A stretch of 64,000 nucleotides of DNA from Microbacterium maritypicum MF109 (GTDB taxonomy: Bacteria; Actinomycetota; Actinomycetes; Actinomycetales; Microbacteriaceae), in assembly GCF_000455825.1 (NCBI RefSeq), contig NZ_ATAO01000228.1:110537-174536 (forward strand), in the 5' to 3' direction. Positions within the stretch are counted from its first letter, which is position 1; each line of letters opens with the position of its first letter. Position numbers and translations under genes: made by a program. Of this stretch, positions 8,440-17,377 are shown one piece after another. The notes beneath the pieces are model-generated. The model was not told the DNA's origin, searched no databases, and saw only the letters and a program-made list of their open reading frames with translations.

Positions 8440-10791
8440 CTACTGCTTGAGCATCGCGACGGCGAGCTTGTGCGAGTCGTCGATCAGATGGGAGTGGTCG
8501 TCGTCTCCGAGATCGATGCGCACCCACTCGAGCGTGCCGGTGAAGCCGTTGCCTGCTGCCGGGTAGTCGGGCGAGACCGGCGAGGCCAGGTCGCAGCCGA
8601 CATCCACGGTCTCGTCGAAAGTGAACTGGAACGGGATCGTCTTGTGCACGCGCCCTTCGCCGATCTTGTCGTCGCCCGCGTAGAGGGTGACGGTGCCGCC
8701 CTTGGCGAGTCCGCCGCCGTCATAGGCGAAGTGCGCCCGCAGCTCCTGCTCGCCGGCAGGGATCGGATCGTCGGAGCGAATGATGTCGACGTCGATTCCG
8801 AGCAGGTTGTAGGCGAACGCGAGGCGTCCGTCCTTCGTGTAGAACGACCAGCCGCCGTACGCCCCTCCCTGCGCGATGAGCACGCCGTCGACTCCGGATT
8901 CGGGCACCGCGACGCGGGCGGTCACGGTCCACGACTTGTTCTTGATGTTGATGGTGGTGTTCTCGCTGAGGCGCTTCATGCCCGGGTAGAACTTCTGGGT
9001 GTCGCTCATCGAGAGCACCGGCCGACCGGCGAGGTCGGGGTTGAACCGCTCGGCAGTGCGGATGTCGAGGGGAAGCACGTTGAAGCGCGCTGCCTGGATG
9101 AGGAAGAGCTGCTGCAGGTGGGCGAGCCGCTCCGGTTCCTGGTCGGCGAGGTCGTGGGACTGGGTCCAGTCCTCGTCGACGTTGTAGAGCTCCCATCGGT
9201 CGTCATCGAGTCCGTGGTCCGATCCGAGCCACGGATCCTTGTGCTTCGCGACCGCCGTCCACCCCTTGTGATAGATCGCGCGGTTGCCGACCATCTCGAA
9301 GTACTGCGTGATGTGGCGCTCCTCGGCCTCCGCGTCCGCGAATGTGTAGTTCATCGGGGTCCCCTCGTAGGGGCGCTGCGTCACACCGTTCACGCTCGTC
9401 GGTTCGGGGATGCCCGCGGCTTCGAGCACCGTCGGGGCGACATCGATCACGTGCGAGAACTGGTTGCGGATGCCGCCCTTCTCCACGCCTCCATTCGGCC
9501 AGCTGACGATCGTGCCGTTGCGGGTGCCGCCCCAGTGGCTGGCGACCTGCTTGGTCCACTGATACGGGGTGTCCATGGCGTGGGCCCAGCCCACCGCGTA
9601 GTGGTTGTACGAGCTCGGGGTGCCGATGTCGTCGATGTGGTCGGCCACATACTGCTCGGTCTCGACATCGTTCATGTGGTTGATCGTGAAGCCCTCGTTG
9701 GTCGTGCCGTGCATCGACCCTTCGGCGCTCGCGCCGTTGTCGCCGATGATCACGTAGACGAGGGTGTCGTCGAGGATGCCGAGCTCTTCATAGGCGTCGA
9801 GCAGGCGACCGACGTGATGGTCGGCGTAGGCGAGGAAGCCGGCGTACACCTCCATCTGTCGGGCCAGGGCGGGCTTGATCAGGTCGCTCATCTCGTCCCA
9901 TGCGGGGATGCCGGGGCTGCGGTCGGTGAGCACGGCGTCGGCCGGGATGACACCGAGCTCGAGCTGGCGGGCGAAGGTCTCCTTGCGGATCTCGTCCCAT
10001 CCCTGATCGAACTGCCCCTTGTACTTGTCGGCCCACTCGGCGGGCACATGGTGCGGGGCGTGCGTCGCGCCCGGGGCGAAGTAGGTGAACGACGGCACAT
10101 CGGGGGCCAGCATCTTCTGCTCGCGCGTCCAGCCGATCGCCTTGTCGGTCATGTCGCCCATGAAGTGATAGCCCTGCTCGGGTGTGCCCCACGGCTCGAC
10201 GGGCGTGGTGTTCTCGTAGATCGCCGGATACCACTGGTTGGTCTCGCCGCCGATGAAGCCGTAGAAGTACTCGAAGCCGTTGCCCGGGGTGGGCCAGCCG
10301 TCGAACGGTCCGATCGCGCTCGCCTGCCACACCGGCACCTCGTGGCACTTGCCGAACTGGGCGGTGTTGTAGCCGTTGAGCTTGAGGGTCTCGGCCAGCG
10401 GCGCGCAGCTGTTGGGGCGCAGGGAGTTGTAGCCGGGGGCCGATGTCGCGATCTCGGTGATGCCGCCCATGCCGACGGTGTGGTGATTGCGTCCGCTGAG
10501 CAGAGCGGCACGGGTCGGCGAGCACAGGGCCGTGGTGTGGAAGCGGGTGTACTTGAGCCCTGCGGCGGCCACACGCTCGAAGTTCGGGGTGTGGATCGGA
10601 CCGCCGAAGGCACTGGACGCGCCGAAGCCGACGTCGTCGATGAGTACCACGAGGACGTTCGGGGCATCTTTCGGCGGGCGCACGGGCGTGATCGGCGGGA
10701 AGGACGTGTCCGGGTCGGTCGCGTCGTAGGTGACCGTGCCCGTGTAGGCCAGATCGGGGATCGGAAGACTGGAACGCTGGGGTTCGGACAT
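8440..10791 (-). CDS. Arylsulfatase
   Basis: This is a 783-residue sulfatase of the alkaline-phosphatase superfamily that should hydrolyse sulfate esters. The metal-binding IDDVGFG starts at residue 51, and the active-site signature CSPTR is at 90-94, where Cys90 would become formylglycine. GRNHHTVGM follows it, and NHxxxGWAH and GDNGAS metal-site motifs occur later. The C-terminal third (from about residue 560) matches the large arylsulfatases of actinobacteria and Pseudomonas (over 530 residues). There is no signal peptide, so it should act in the cytosol. No formylglycine-generating enzyme or sulfate transporter gene is in the window, so those must be elsewhere. Codon use matches the neighbours. 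Confidence 0.93.
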   Translation of the reverse strand: MSEPQRSSLPIPDLAYTGTVTYDATDPDTSFPPITPVRPPKDAPNVLVVLIDDVGFGASSAFGGPIHTPNFERVAAAGLKYTRFHTTALCSPTRAALLSGRNHHTVGMGGITEIATSAPGYNSLRPNSCAPLAETLKLNGYNTAQFGKCHEVPVWQASAIGPFDGWPTPGNGFEYFYGFIGGETNQWYPAIYENTTPVEPWGTPEQGYHFMGDMTDKAIGWTREQKMLAPDVPSFTYFAPGATHAPHHVPAEWADKYKGQFDQGWDEIRKETFARQLELGVIPADAVLTDRSPGIPAWDEMSDLIKPALARQMEVYAGFLAYADHHVGRLLDAYEELGILDDTLVYVIIGDNGASAEGSMHGTTNEGFTINHMNDVETEQYVADHIDDIGTPSSYNHYAVGWAHAMDTPYQWTKQVASHWGGTRNGTIVSWPNGGVEKGGIRNQFSHVIDVAPTVLEAAGIPEPTSVNGVTQRPYEGTPMNYTFADAEAEERHITQYFEMVGNRAIYHKGWTAVAKHKDPWLGSDHGLDDDRWELYNVDEDWTQSHDLADQEPERLAHLQQLFLIQAARFNVLPLDIRTAERFNPDLAGRPVLSMSDTQKFYPGMKRLSENTTINIKNKSWTVTARVAVPESGVDGVLIAQGGAYGGWSFYTKDGRLAFAYNLLGIDVDIIRSDDPIPAGEQELRAHFAYDGGGLAKGGTVTLYAGDDKIGEGRVHKTIPFQFTFDETVDVGCDLASPVSPDYPAAGNGFTGTLEWVRIDLGDDDHSHLIDDSHKLAVAMLKQ

Positions 10792-10862
10792 ACTGACTCC
10801 TACGGCTCTCGGCGAGCAGAGCAGCCCGCTTCGCGCTCAGCCTAAGCAGGCGGGTCCAGGGT

Positions 10863-10919
10863 GTCACCACCCGCGACGGGTGACTTTGCGGGTGAGTTTC
10901 GGCGGGCATAATCAAGGGT
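10863..10919 (+). promoter_or_regulatory. Candidate promoter with short inverted repeat
   Basis: A CATAAT hexamer (10907-10912) lies 7 bp before the GTG start at 10920, so the gene is probably read from a leaderless or near-leaderless transcript. No good -35 is seen. GTCACC (10863-10868) and GGTGAC (10879-10884) form an inverted repeat upstream that could be a regulator site shared with the divergent sulfatase gene. Confidence 0.4.
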
Positions 10920-11276
10920 GTGACTGCGACTGCAACCCTTCCCTCCCTCGACGGCCGCCGATTCCGGATGGTGTCGTCCACGACCTCTGCGGTCGACCCG
11001 GAAGCCCCGAGCATCTTCGAGTACTTCGAACGTGACGGCGCCATCTGGGGCGGGTACGAGGGCGACACGGTCACCTTCGGCAAGTTCGTCGGCACCCGCA
11101 TGGGTGACACGATCTGGGTGTCGTTCGTGCACGTGCTCAAGGCCGACGGCACGGTCGTCACCGGCGATGGTGAGAGCGAGCTGGAGCTGACCGACGACGG
11201 TGGCATCCGTCTCGTGGAGCACTACGAGATGCACGGACTCCCGCAGCTCAGCGTGTGCGAGGAGATCTCCGCCTGA
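10920..11276 (+). CDS. Small conserved beta-rich protein (misnamed 'N-acetylglutamate synthase' family)
   Basis: This 118-residue protein is predicted to be all-beta. Its LDGRRFRMVSS...IFEYFERDGAIWGGYEGD...GTRMGD pattern belongs to a small bacterial family often labelled N-acetylglutamate synthase, although nothing in it resembles a GNAT fold or an ArgA enzyme. It more likely binds a small ligand in a lipocalin-like barrel. The GTG start sits directly after a -10-like hexamer. It converges on the Lrp-type regulator gene with a 24-bp gap. Confidence 0.72.
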   Translation: MTATATLPSLDGRRFRMVSSTTSAVDPEAPSIFEYFERDGAIWGGYEGDTVTFGKFVGTRMGDTIWVSFVHVLKADGTVVTGDGESELELTDDGGIRLVEHYEMHGLPQLSVCEEISA

Positions 11277-11304
11277 GGCCTGCGCCTGAGTGACGGCGCC
11301 TCAG
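11273..11304. terminator. Possible weak terminator between convergent genes
   Basis: CTGAGGC (11273-11279) can pair with GCCTCAG (11298-11304) around an 18-base loop. The hairpin overlaps both stop codons, so it is a weak candidate. Confidence 0.35.
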
Positions 11305-11888
11305 CGCGGCGGGAGGGCGTCGCGACCGGGAGAGGCGGGCGTCCACCGCGTCATCCCGAGCGGGATCTCGGTGTCGCGCTTCGGCAGGTCCGCCGGCAGC
11401 AGGTAGGGGCGGCGGATCACCTCGTCGAGCACGACGACGCTCACGACCGTGCGCACCTCGGGCAGCTGGGCGATCACGCCGGTGGAGAACTCGTGCACGC
11501 CGCTGACGTCGACGGCGCGGATGAGCAGCATGGCGTCGTGCTCGCCGGTGGTGATGGCGCACCACTCGACGTCGGGCATCTCCAGCACGCGTTCGCGGAA
11601 CGACGCCCAGGCCTGCGGCATCACCGTGACGAACACGAGCGCGCCGATGGAGAGCCCCGCCTTCGCCTGATCGACGCGGGCGCTGAAGCCCGTGATGACC
11701 CCGTCGTGCACGAGCGACTCGACCCGCGTGTACGCATTCGCGCGGGAGATCCCGACCTTGTCGGCGAGTGCCGCGATCGAGACACGACCGTTATCACGCA
11801 GGACTTCGAGGATTCTGTACGCCGTCTCGTCCAAAGGGGCAGCACTTCGTCCAGAATGCTTCGGATCTTCCGCATTCTTGCTGGACAT
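11301..11888 (-). CDS. Lrp/AsnC family transcriptional regulator
   Basis: This 195-residue regulator has an AsnC-type helix-turn-helix at about residues 20-65 (LDETAYRILEVLRDNGRVSI then ALADKVGISRANAYTRVESL) and an RAM ligand domain (VEWCAITTGEHDAMLLIRAVD). ATG 11888 is chosen: it gives a normal family start and leaves a real divergent control region, with AGGA upstream. It faces the dipeptide-type ABC importer operon, which it probably controls in response to an amino acid or peptide-derived ligand. Confidence 0.9.
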   Translation of the reverse strand: MSSKNAEDPKHSGRSAAPLDETAYRILEVLRDNGRVSIAALADKVGISRANAYTRVESLVHDGVITGFSARVDQAKAGLSIGALVFVTVMPQAWASFRERVLEMPDVEWCAITTGEHDAMLLIRAVDVSGVHEFSTGVIAQLPEVRTVVSVVVLDEVIRRPYLLPADLPKRDTEIPLGMTRWTPASPGRDALPPR

Positions 11889-11970
11889 ATTGTTCCTCAC
11901 ATCCGAGGTTCTGGACAGAGCGTGTCGAGGTGACCCGCTCTTGCTGGACACATCGTCGCATATGATGCGA
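11876..11970. promoter_or_regulatory. Divergent control region: CTGGACA boxes and an Lrp-like palindrome
   Basis: A 12-bp direct repeat, TCTTGCTGGACA, is found at 11876-11887 and 11939-11950, exactly 63 bp apart (about six helical turns), and a third TCTGGACA is at 11910-11917. Downstream is the palindrome TCGCATATGATGCGA (11956-11970), which has the 15-bp AT-centred symmetry typical of Lrp/AsnC sites. The phased boxes are likely contact points for an octameric regulator. Confidence 0.6.
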
Positions 11971-12038
11971 ATCTGATCCACGGTCGTCCACATCGGTGGC
12001 GACTCACCCGAATGTACTCCTCGCCTCTGGAGGCCCTC

Positions 12039-13622
12039 ATGTCGTCACGCCGTATCACGCCGGTCATCGCGCTCGGAGCCGTCGCGCTCCTCGCGCTCGC
12101 AGGTTGCTCGGGAGGGAACTCGGCGACGGGCGGCGGACAGTCCGGCTCCGACTCCCTCGTCATCGACACCGCGTTCTCGATCGAGACCACCGACCCGGGT
12201 CACACCTACGACCCGACCGGCAACATGATCGCGAAGGCCCTGTACGAGACCCTCGTCGACTTCGAGGGCTCCGACGTCTCGACCCCGGTGCCGGGCCTGG
12301 CATCCTGGGAGCAGAACGACGAGGCGACCGAGTTCACCTTCACGCTCGAGGGCGACCGCGTCTTCTCCGACGGATCGCCGATCGAGGCGAAGGACGTCGT
12401 GTTCTCGCTGCAGCGCATCCAGGGCATGGAAGACGCCAAGCCGAACTTCCTCCTCGGCGGCCTCACGATCACCGAGGTCGACGACAAGACGATCCAGTTC
12501 ACGTCCGAGACCCCGCTGCTGCAGCTGCCCGCGATCCTCGCGAACCCGGCACTCGGCATCGTCAACTCCGACGTCGTGATCGAGAACGGCGGTGCGATCG
12601 ACGGCACCGACTCGGCACAGAAGTTCCTCGACGGCGCATCCGCCGGCTCCGGTCCCTTCGTGCTCGACACCCTCGACCTCAGCTCGCAGGTCGTGCTGAC
12701 CAAGAACGACGAGTACAACGGTGACGAGGCCTCCGACTACACGCGCGTGGTCGTCCGCAACGTCTCGGAGAGCGCCACCCAGCTCGCCAACCTCAAGGGC
12801 GGCGACTCGATGGTCGCGATGGACCTGAACGGCGACCAGGTCGCCGGCCTCGGCGACGACATCACGGTCGACTCCGTTCCGTCCGGCCAGACGATCTTCC
12901 TGCTGCTGAACCAGTCCTCGGCCGTCGCCGGCGACCTGGCGAACGTGAAGATCGCCGAGGCGATCCGCTACGCGCTCGACTACGACGCGCTGCTGGAGCT
13001 GGCCGGCGCCGGCTCCGTGCAGGCGACCGGCGTCATCCCTCCCGGATTCGAGGGTGCTCTCGACAGCGGCGTGGAGCAGGACCTCGACAAGGCGAAGGCC
13101 GCGCTCGCAGAGGCCGGCTACACGGGCCAGACCCTGAAGCTGCAGTTCCCGAACGACTACCCGGTCGGCGGCGTGGAGTTCACCCCGCTCGCCGAGCGCG
13201 TGCAGGCACAGCTCGAAGACGCCGGCATCACGGTCGACCTCGCCCCCGCGCCCTTCGCGACCGAGCTCGACGCCTACGTCAACGGCACCGAGGGCTTCGG
13301 TCTGTGGTTCTGGGGTCCGGACTACGCGGACTCCGCGAACTTCCTGCCTTTCGCCCCGGGCCTGAAGGTCGGCCTCCGCGCCGGCTGGGCCGCCGAGGCC
13401 AACCCGGAGATCGCCGGTATCGCGGCCGGTGCTGCCGCCGCGACCGACCCCGACCAGCGCACCGCCGCCTTCACCGACTTCGCCGAGGCGATGCAGGCCG
13501 AGGGTCCGTTCGTCCCGCTGATCGTGCCCGGTCGCAACATCTCCTCCGCGGACAGCGTGAAGGGTGCGGTGTACAACTCCGTCTGGGAGATGGACATCGC
13601 CGAGATCACGCCGGCCGGCTGA
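12039..13622 (+). CDS. ABC transporter substrate-binding lipoprotein, peptide/nickel family (SBP_bac_5)
   Basis: This is the 527-residue extracellular binding protein of a dipeptide-type importer. A lipoprotein signal peptide ends in LALAGC with Cys23 as lipidation site, followed by a Gly/Ser-rich tether. The mature part has SBP family 5 features: ETTDPGHTYDPTG, then DGSPIEAKDVVFSLQRI, and late YVNGTEGFGLWFWGPDYAD. ATG 12039 is preferred over 12012 because TGGAGG precedes it. It leads a tightly packed five-gene operon facing the Lrp-type regulator. The ligand may be a peptide or another organic solute. Confidence 0.92.
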   Translation: MSSRRITPVIALGAVALLALAGCSGGNSATGGGQSGSDSLVIDTAFSIETTDPGHTYDPTGNMIAKALYETLVDFEGSDVSTPVPGLASWEQNDEATEFTFTLEGDRVFSDGSPIEAKDVVFSLQRIQGMEDAKPNFLLGGLTITEVDDKTIQFTSETPLLQLPAILANPALGIVNSDVVIENGGAIDGTDSAQKFLDGASAGSGPFVLDTLDLSSQVVLTKNDEYNGDEASDYTRVVVRNVSESATQLANLKGGDSMVAMDLNGDQVAGLGDDITVDSVPSGQTIFLLLNQSSAVAGDLANVKIAEAIRYALDYDALLELAGAGSVQATGVIPPGFEGALDSGVEQDLDKAKAALAEAGYTGQTLKLQFPNDYPVGGVEFTPLAERVQAQLEDAGITVDLAPAPFATELDAYVNGTEGFGLWFWGPDYADSANFLPFAPGLKVGLRAGWAAEANPEIAGIAAGAAAATDPDQRTAAFTDFAEAMQAEGPFVPLIVPGRNISSADSVKGAVYNSVWEMDIAEITPAG

Positions 13623-13633
13623 ACGGACATCCC

Positions 13634-14695
13634 ATGACGACAGTGGCGGTGCAGAGGCAGGCGCAACGGCGCCGGTCGCCTCTGATCGGATACCTGCTGC
13701 GGCGGGCCGGCACCTCCCTGCTCCTGTTGGTGGGCGTGACGATCGTCACGTTCGCGCTCACCAACCTGGTGCCGGGAGACCCGGTCTCGGCCGCGCTCGG
13801 TGAGGGTGCGTCGCAGAACCCCGCGACGCGTGATGCGTTCATCAAGGAGCATGGTCTCGACCAGCCGCTGTTCGTGCAGTACTTCATCTATATGGGGAAC
13901 CTGCTGCGCGGGGACCTCGGCACGTCGCTGGTGACCGGACGCCCGGTCACCAGCGACCTCGCCACCGCGGTGCCGGCGACCATCGAGATCGCGATCGGGG
14001 CGATCATCGTCAGCCTGGCGGTCAGCATCGTGCTCGGCACGCTCGCCGCCTACCGCCGTGGACTCGTCACCGACCAGGTCATCCGGGTCGTGACGCTGGT
14101 GGGCCTCAGCGTGCCGACCTTCTGGCTGGCGCTCGTGAGCTTCTACGTCTTCTTCCTCGAGCTGCGCATCGCACCGGGCTCCGGTCGCATCTCGCCGTCG
14201 ATCACCCCGCCGCCGCGCGTGACCGGGCTCTACACGGTCGACTATCTCCTGAACGGAGACGCCGTCGGCTTCTTCGACGCCCTCGCGCACCTGACTCTTC
14301 CCGTCATGGTGCTCTCGCTCGTGACCATCGGCCTGCTGACCCGCTTCATCCGCACCTCGGTGCTCGAGGTGCTCGGCAGCGACTATGTGCGCGCCGCACG
14401 CGCCAAGGGCCTCCCGGCCATGCGCGTGATCCTCGACTACGTGCTGCGTGGCGCCTCGTTGCCGATCCTCACGGTGGTGGGCGTGGCGTTCGGGGCACTG
14501 CTGTCGGGCACGGTGCTCGTCGAGTCGGTGTTCGCTTGGCCGGGCCTCGGCACCTACGCCTACAACTCGGCCGCGAACCTCGATCTGCCCGGCATCATGG
14601 GCGTCGGCCTCGTGGTCGGCATCATCTACCTCCTCATCAACTTCATCGTCGACATCCTCTACGGCGTGCTCGACCCGAGAGTGAGGATCGCATGA
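13634..14695 (+). CDS. ABC transporter permease, DppB type
   Basis: This 353-residue inner-membrane permease has six helices. The N-terminal LLRRAGTSLLLLVGVTIVTF and LVPGDPV motifs are typical of DppB/OppB. The EAA coupling loop is present as DYVRAARAKGLP, near residue 256. It pairs with the DppC-type permease, whose ATG overlaps its stop by 4 bp. It starts 11 bp after the binding-protein gene. Confidence 0.92.
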   Translation: MTTVAVQRQAQRRRSPLIGYLLRRAGTSLLLLVGVTIVTFALTNLVPGDPVSAALGEGASQNPATRDAFIKEHGLDQPLFVQYFIYMGNLLRGDLGTSLVTGRPVTSDLATAVPATIEIAIGAIIVSLAVSIVLGTLAAYRRGLVTDQVIRVVTLVGLSVPTFWLALVSFYVFFLELRIAPGSGRISPSITPPPRVTGLYTVDYLLNGDAVGFFDALAHLTLPVMVLSLVTIGLLTRFIRTSVLEVLGSDYVRAARAKGLPAMRVILDYVLRGASLPILTVVGVAFGALLSGTVLVESVFAWPGLGTYAYNSAANLDLPGIMGVGLVVGIIYLLINFIVDILYGVLDPRVRIA

Positions 14696-15603
14696 GCCGC
14701 ATCGCCGCCGCGTCCCCCGCCGGGCGCTTCCGATTCCGCTGGCCCCGTGCCTGGCGCACGCCGCTGGGCATCATCGGCACCGTCATCGCCGGAGCGTGGA
14801 TCATCGTGGCCTTCACGGCGCAGTGGTGGGTCCCGTATCCGCCGAACGCGCAGGTGCTGCCGCGTCTGCAGCCGCCGGGCATCGACACGTTCCTGGGCAC
14901 CGACGGCAACGGACGCGACATCTTCTCGCGTCTGATGACCGGAGCCACCGTGAGTCTCCCGCTGGCACTCATGCTCGTGATCGCCGCCATGATCATCGGC
15001 ACGCTCATCGGTGCGCTCGCCGGATACTTCGGTGGCTGGGTCGACGAGACGCTGATGCGCATCACCGACCTGTTCATGGCCTTCCCGACCGTGATCCTCG
15101 CCATGGTGGTCGCCGCCTCGCTCGGACCGTCGCTGTTCAACGCGGTGATCGCCGCCATCGTGGTGTCGTGGCCGCAGTACTCCCGCGTCACGCGCAGCAT
15201 CGTGCTGGGGCTCCGGGGTCAGAACTACGTGATCGCGGGCCGCCTGCTCGGGCACTCGCCGGCACGCACGCTGTTCGTCGACATCCTCCCGAACATCGCC
15301 GGCCCCGTCCTGGTGCTCGCGACGCTCGACATCGGTGCGGCGATCCTGCTCCTCTCCGGCCTCTCCTTCCTCGGTCTCGGCGCGCAGCCGCCGACCGCGG
15401 AGTGGGGTTCGATGATCTCGGGCGCGATGCAGAACTTCGACGCCTGGTGGCTCGGGGTCTTCCCCGGGCTCGCGATCCTGACCGTGGTGCTGGCGTTCAA
15501 CTTCCTCGGAGACGCGATGCGCGACGTGCTCGACCCCACGGCCGAGATCACGCACGAGAAGGCCGCCGATCACAAGGCTTCCGCGACGGGGGTGGCCGCA
15601 TGA
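14692..15603 (+). CDS. ABC transporter permease, DppC type
   Basis: This 303-residue permease is the partner of the DppB-type subunit. It has an N-terminal helix near residues 25-45, the family motif LGTDGNGRDIFSRLMTG, and the coupling loop region YVIAGRLLGHSPARTLF. The SFLGLGAQPPTAEWGSMI signature is diagnostic for DppC/OppC. It overlaps both neighbours by 4 bp, so the operon is translationally coupled throughout. Confidence 0.93.
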   Translation: MSRIAAASPAGRFRFRWPRAWRTPLGIIGTVIAGAWIIVAFTAQWWVPYPPNAQVLPRLQPPGIDTFLGTDGNGRDIFSRLMTGATVSLPLALMLVIAAMIIGTLIGALAGYFGGWVDETLMRITDLFMAFPTVILAMVVAASLGPSLFNAVIAAIVVSWPQYSRVTRSIVLGLRGQNYVIAGRLLGHSPARTLFVDILPNIAGPVLVLATLDIGAAILLLSGLSFLGLGAQPPTAEWGSMISGAMQNFDAWWLGVFPGLAILTVVLAFNFLGDAMRDVLDPTAEITHEKAADHKASATGVAA

Positions 15604-16433
15604 GCGCGCAGAGCGCTGCCGTGCAGCAGACATCGACGCTCAGCATCCGCGACCTGACGATCGACATCGGACGCCCGCTCGTGAAGGGTGTCTCGCTCGA
15701 ACTCGAGGCCGGTCGCATCCACGGCCTCGCCGGGGAATCGGGGTCGGGCAAGACGCTCACCTCGCTCGCCGTGCTGGGGCTGCTCCCGCGGCAGGCGCGG
15801 ACCGGCGGGTCGATCCTGCTCGGCGGCGAAGAGCTGGTGGGACTGCGCCGTCGCGCCCTCAACCGGGTGCGCGGCAAGCGGATCGCCATGGTCTTCCAGG
15901 ATCCGTCGGCCTCTCTGCACCCGCAGCTGCCGGTCGGACGCCAGCTCACCGACCACATGCGCGTGCACCTCGGACTCAAGGGCGCCGCCGCACGGGCGCG
16001 GGCGGTCGAGCTGCTCGAGACCGTGCAGGTGCCGAACCCCGCCGAGGCACTGAAGCGCTATCCGCACCAGTTCTCCGGCGGCCAGCGTCAGCGCATCGCG
16101 ATCGCATGCGCCCTGGCCTGCGACCCCGAGGTGCTGCTGGCGGACGAGCCCACCACGGCTCTCGACGTCACGGTGCAGGCCGGCATCCTGAAGCTGCTGC
16201 GCGACCTGGCGGTCGAACGCAACCTGGCCGTGCTGCTCGTGACGCACGACCTGGGCGTGATGAGCGCGATCGCCGACCGGGTCGCCGTCATGAAGGACGG
16301 CCGGATCGTGGAGCTCGCCGATCGCGAGACGCTGTTCCGCGATCCCCAGCACGAATACACGCGCATGCTGCTCGCGGCCCTGCCGGGGTCGCGCATCGAC
16401 GAGGCACCGGAAGGGCAGGCCGCAGATGAGTGA
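15600..16433 (+). CDS. ABC transporter ATP-binding protein (DppD type)
   Basis: This 277-residue ATPase energises the peptide-type importer. Walker A is GESGSGKT (about residue 44), the Q-loop is MVFQDPSASLHPQ, the signature is FSGGQRQRIAIACAL, Walker B is VLLADEPTTALD, and the H-loop is VTHDLGVM. The C-terminal HEYTRMLLAALPG matches oligopeptide ATPases. It lacks the Cys-rich tail of DppD/OppD iron-sulfur-type ends. It overlaps the previous gene by 4 bp and the next by 8 bp. Confidence 0.93.
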   Translation: MSAQSAAVQQTSTLSIRDLTIDIGRPLVKGVSLELEAGRIHGLAGESGSGKTLTSLAVLGLLPRQARTGGSILLGGEELVGLRRRALNRVRGKRIAMVFQDPSASLHPQLPVGRQLTDHMRVHLGLKGAAARARAVELLETVQVPNPAEALKRYPHQFSGGQRQRIAIACALACDPEVLLADEPTTALDVTVQAGILKLLRDLAVERNLAVLLVTHDLGVMSAIADRVAVMKDGRIVELADRETLFRDPQHEYTRMLLAALPGSRIDEAPEGQAADE

Positions 16434-17265
16434 GGTCTCCGTCCTCGATGCGCAGGACGTGGTCGTGCGCTACCCGGGCAACCCGCCGGTGATCGCCGTG
16501 AACGGCGTGTCGATCAGCGTCGCCGCCGGGGAGACCGTGGCCCTGGTGGGCGAGTCCGGCAGCGGCAAGTCCAGTCTCGCCCGTGCCGTCGTCGGCATCG
16601 AGAAGACCGCCGCAGGGACCGTGCTGTTCCGCGATGCTCCGGTGTCGCCGCTCGGCATCCGCCGTCGCTCGATCGCCCTCACCGGCATCCAGATGGTGTT
16701 CCAGGATCCGGCGACCTCGCTGAATCCGCGGCGCCGGGTCGGCGACCAGATCGCCGACGGCATCGCCACCGCCCGCGCCCGTGGCGCCGAAGGATCGACC
16801 GTGGACGAGTGGCTGGAGCGCGTCGGTCTGCCGACCACCGTGAGCACACGCTTCCCGCATCAGTTCTCGGGCGGGCAGAAGCAGCGCATCGCGATCGCCA
16901 GGGCCTTGGCCGCTCGTCCCTCGCTCTTGGTGGCGGATGAGCCGATCTCAGCGCTCGATGCGTCCACGCAGACGAGCGTCGCCGGCCTGATGCGCGACCT
17001 GGTGGCGGAGTCGGGAGCGGGCATGCTGTTCATCTCGCACGACCTCGCCGTGGTCCGCCGCATCGCCGACCGCACGTTCGTGATGTTCGGCGGACGCGTG
17101 CTCGAGTCGGGTCCGACCGATCAGCTCTGGGCCGCACCGCGGCACCCCTATACACAGGCGCTGCTCGCGGCGATCCCCGAGCCCGACGGCGCGGGTCGCA
17201 TCCCCGCCGCCCCGTCGGTCGACGACCGCACGGTGTGGGCGGAGATCCCGCCGGTCATGTACTGA
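16426..17265 (+). CDS. ABC transporter ATP-binding protein (DppF type)
   Basis: This is the second ATPase of the importer, 279 residues. Walker A is GESGSGKS, the Q-loop is MVFQDPATSLNPRR (SLNP is typical of DppF), the signature is FSGGQKQRIAIARAL and Walker B is LLVADEPISALD. It completes an SBP-permease-permease-ATPase-ATPase operon. A hairpin at 17331-17367 probably ends the transcript. Confidence 0.93.
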   Translation: MSEVSVLDAQDVVVRYPGNPPVIAVNGVSISVAAGETVALVGESGSGKSSLARAVVGIEKTAAGTVLFRDAPVSPLGIRRRSIALTGIQMVFQDPATSLNPRRRVGDQIADGIATARARGAEGSTVDEWLERVGLPTTVSTRFPHQFSGGQKQRIAIARALAARPSLLVADEPISALDASTQTSVAGLMRDLVAESGAGMLFISHDLAVVRRIADRTFVMFGGRVLESGPTDQLWAAPRHPYTQALLAAIPEPDGAGRIPAAPSVDDRTVWAEIPPVMY

Positions 17266-17330
17266 GAACTCTCCGCGCTCACCCGTGCTCCGCTCGCGCG
17301 TGTGCTCCGAGCGCCCCGGCCGTGACAGGA

Positions 17331-17367
17331 CCGTGCGGGCCGAGGCTGCAGCCCTCGGCCCGCACGG
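17331..17367. terminator. Bidirectional terminator-like hairpin
   Basis: CCGTGCGGGCCGAGG (17331-17345) pairs perfectly with CCTCGGCCCGCACGG (17353-17367) around CTGCAGC. It lies between the convergent ABC operon and the lipoprotein gene. Confidence 0.85.
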
Positions 17368-17377
17368 GTCTGCGGCG

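Noticed and set aside
8401..10845. An 814-codon open frame on the plus strand opposite the arylsulfatase
   Set aside because: It is a GC-driven mirror of the real gene, has no ribosome site or recognisable domain, and would cross the terminator at 8393-8427.
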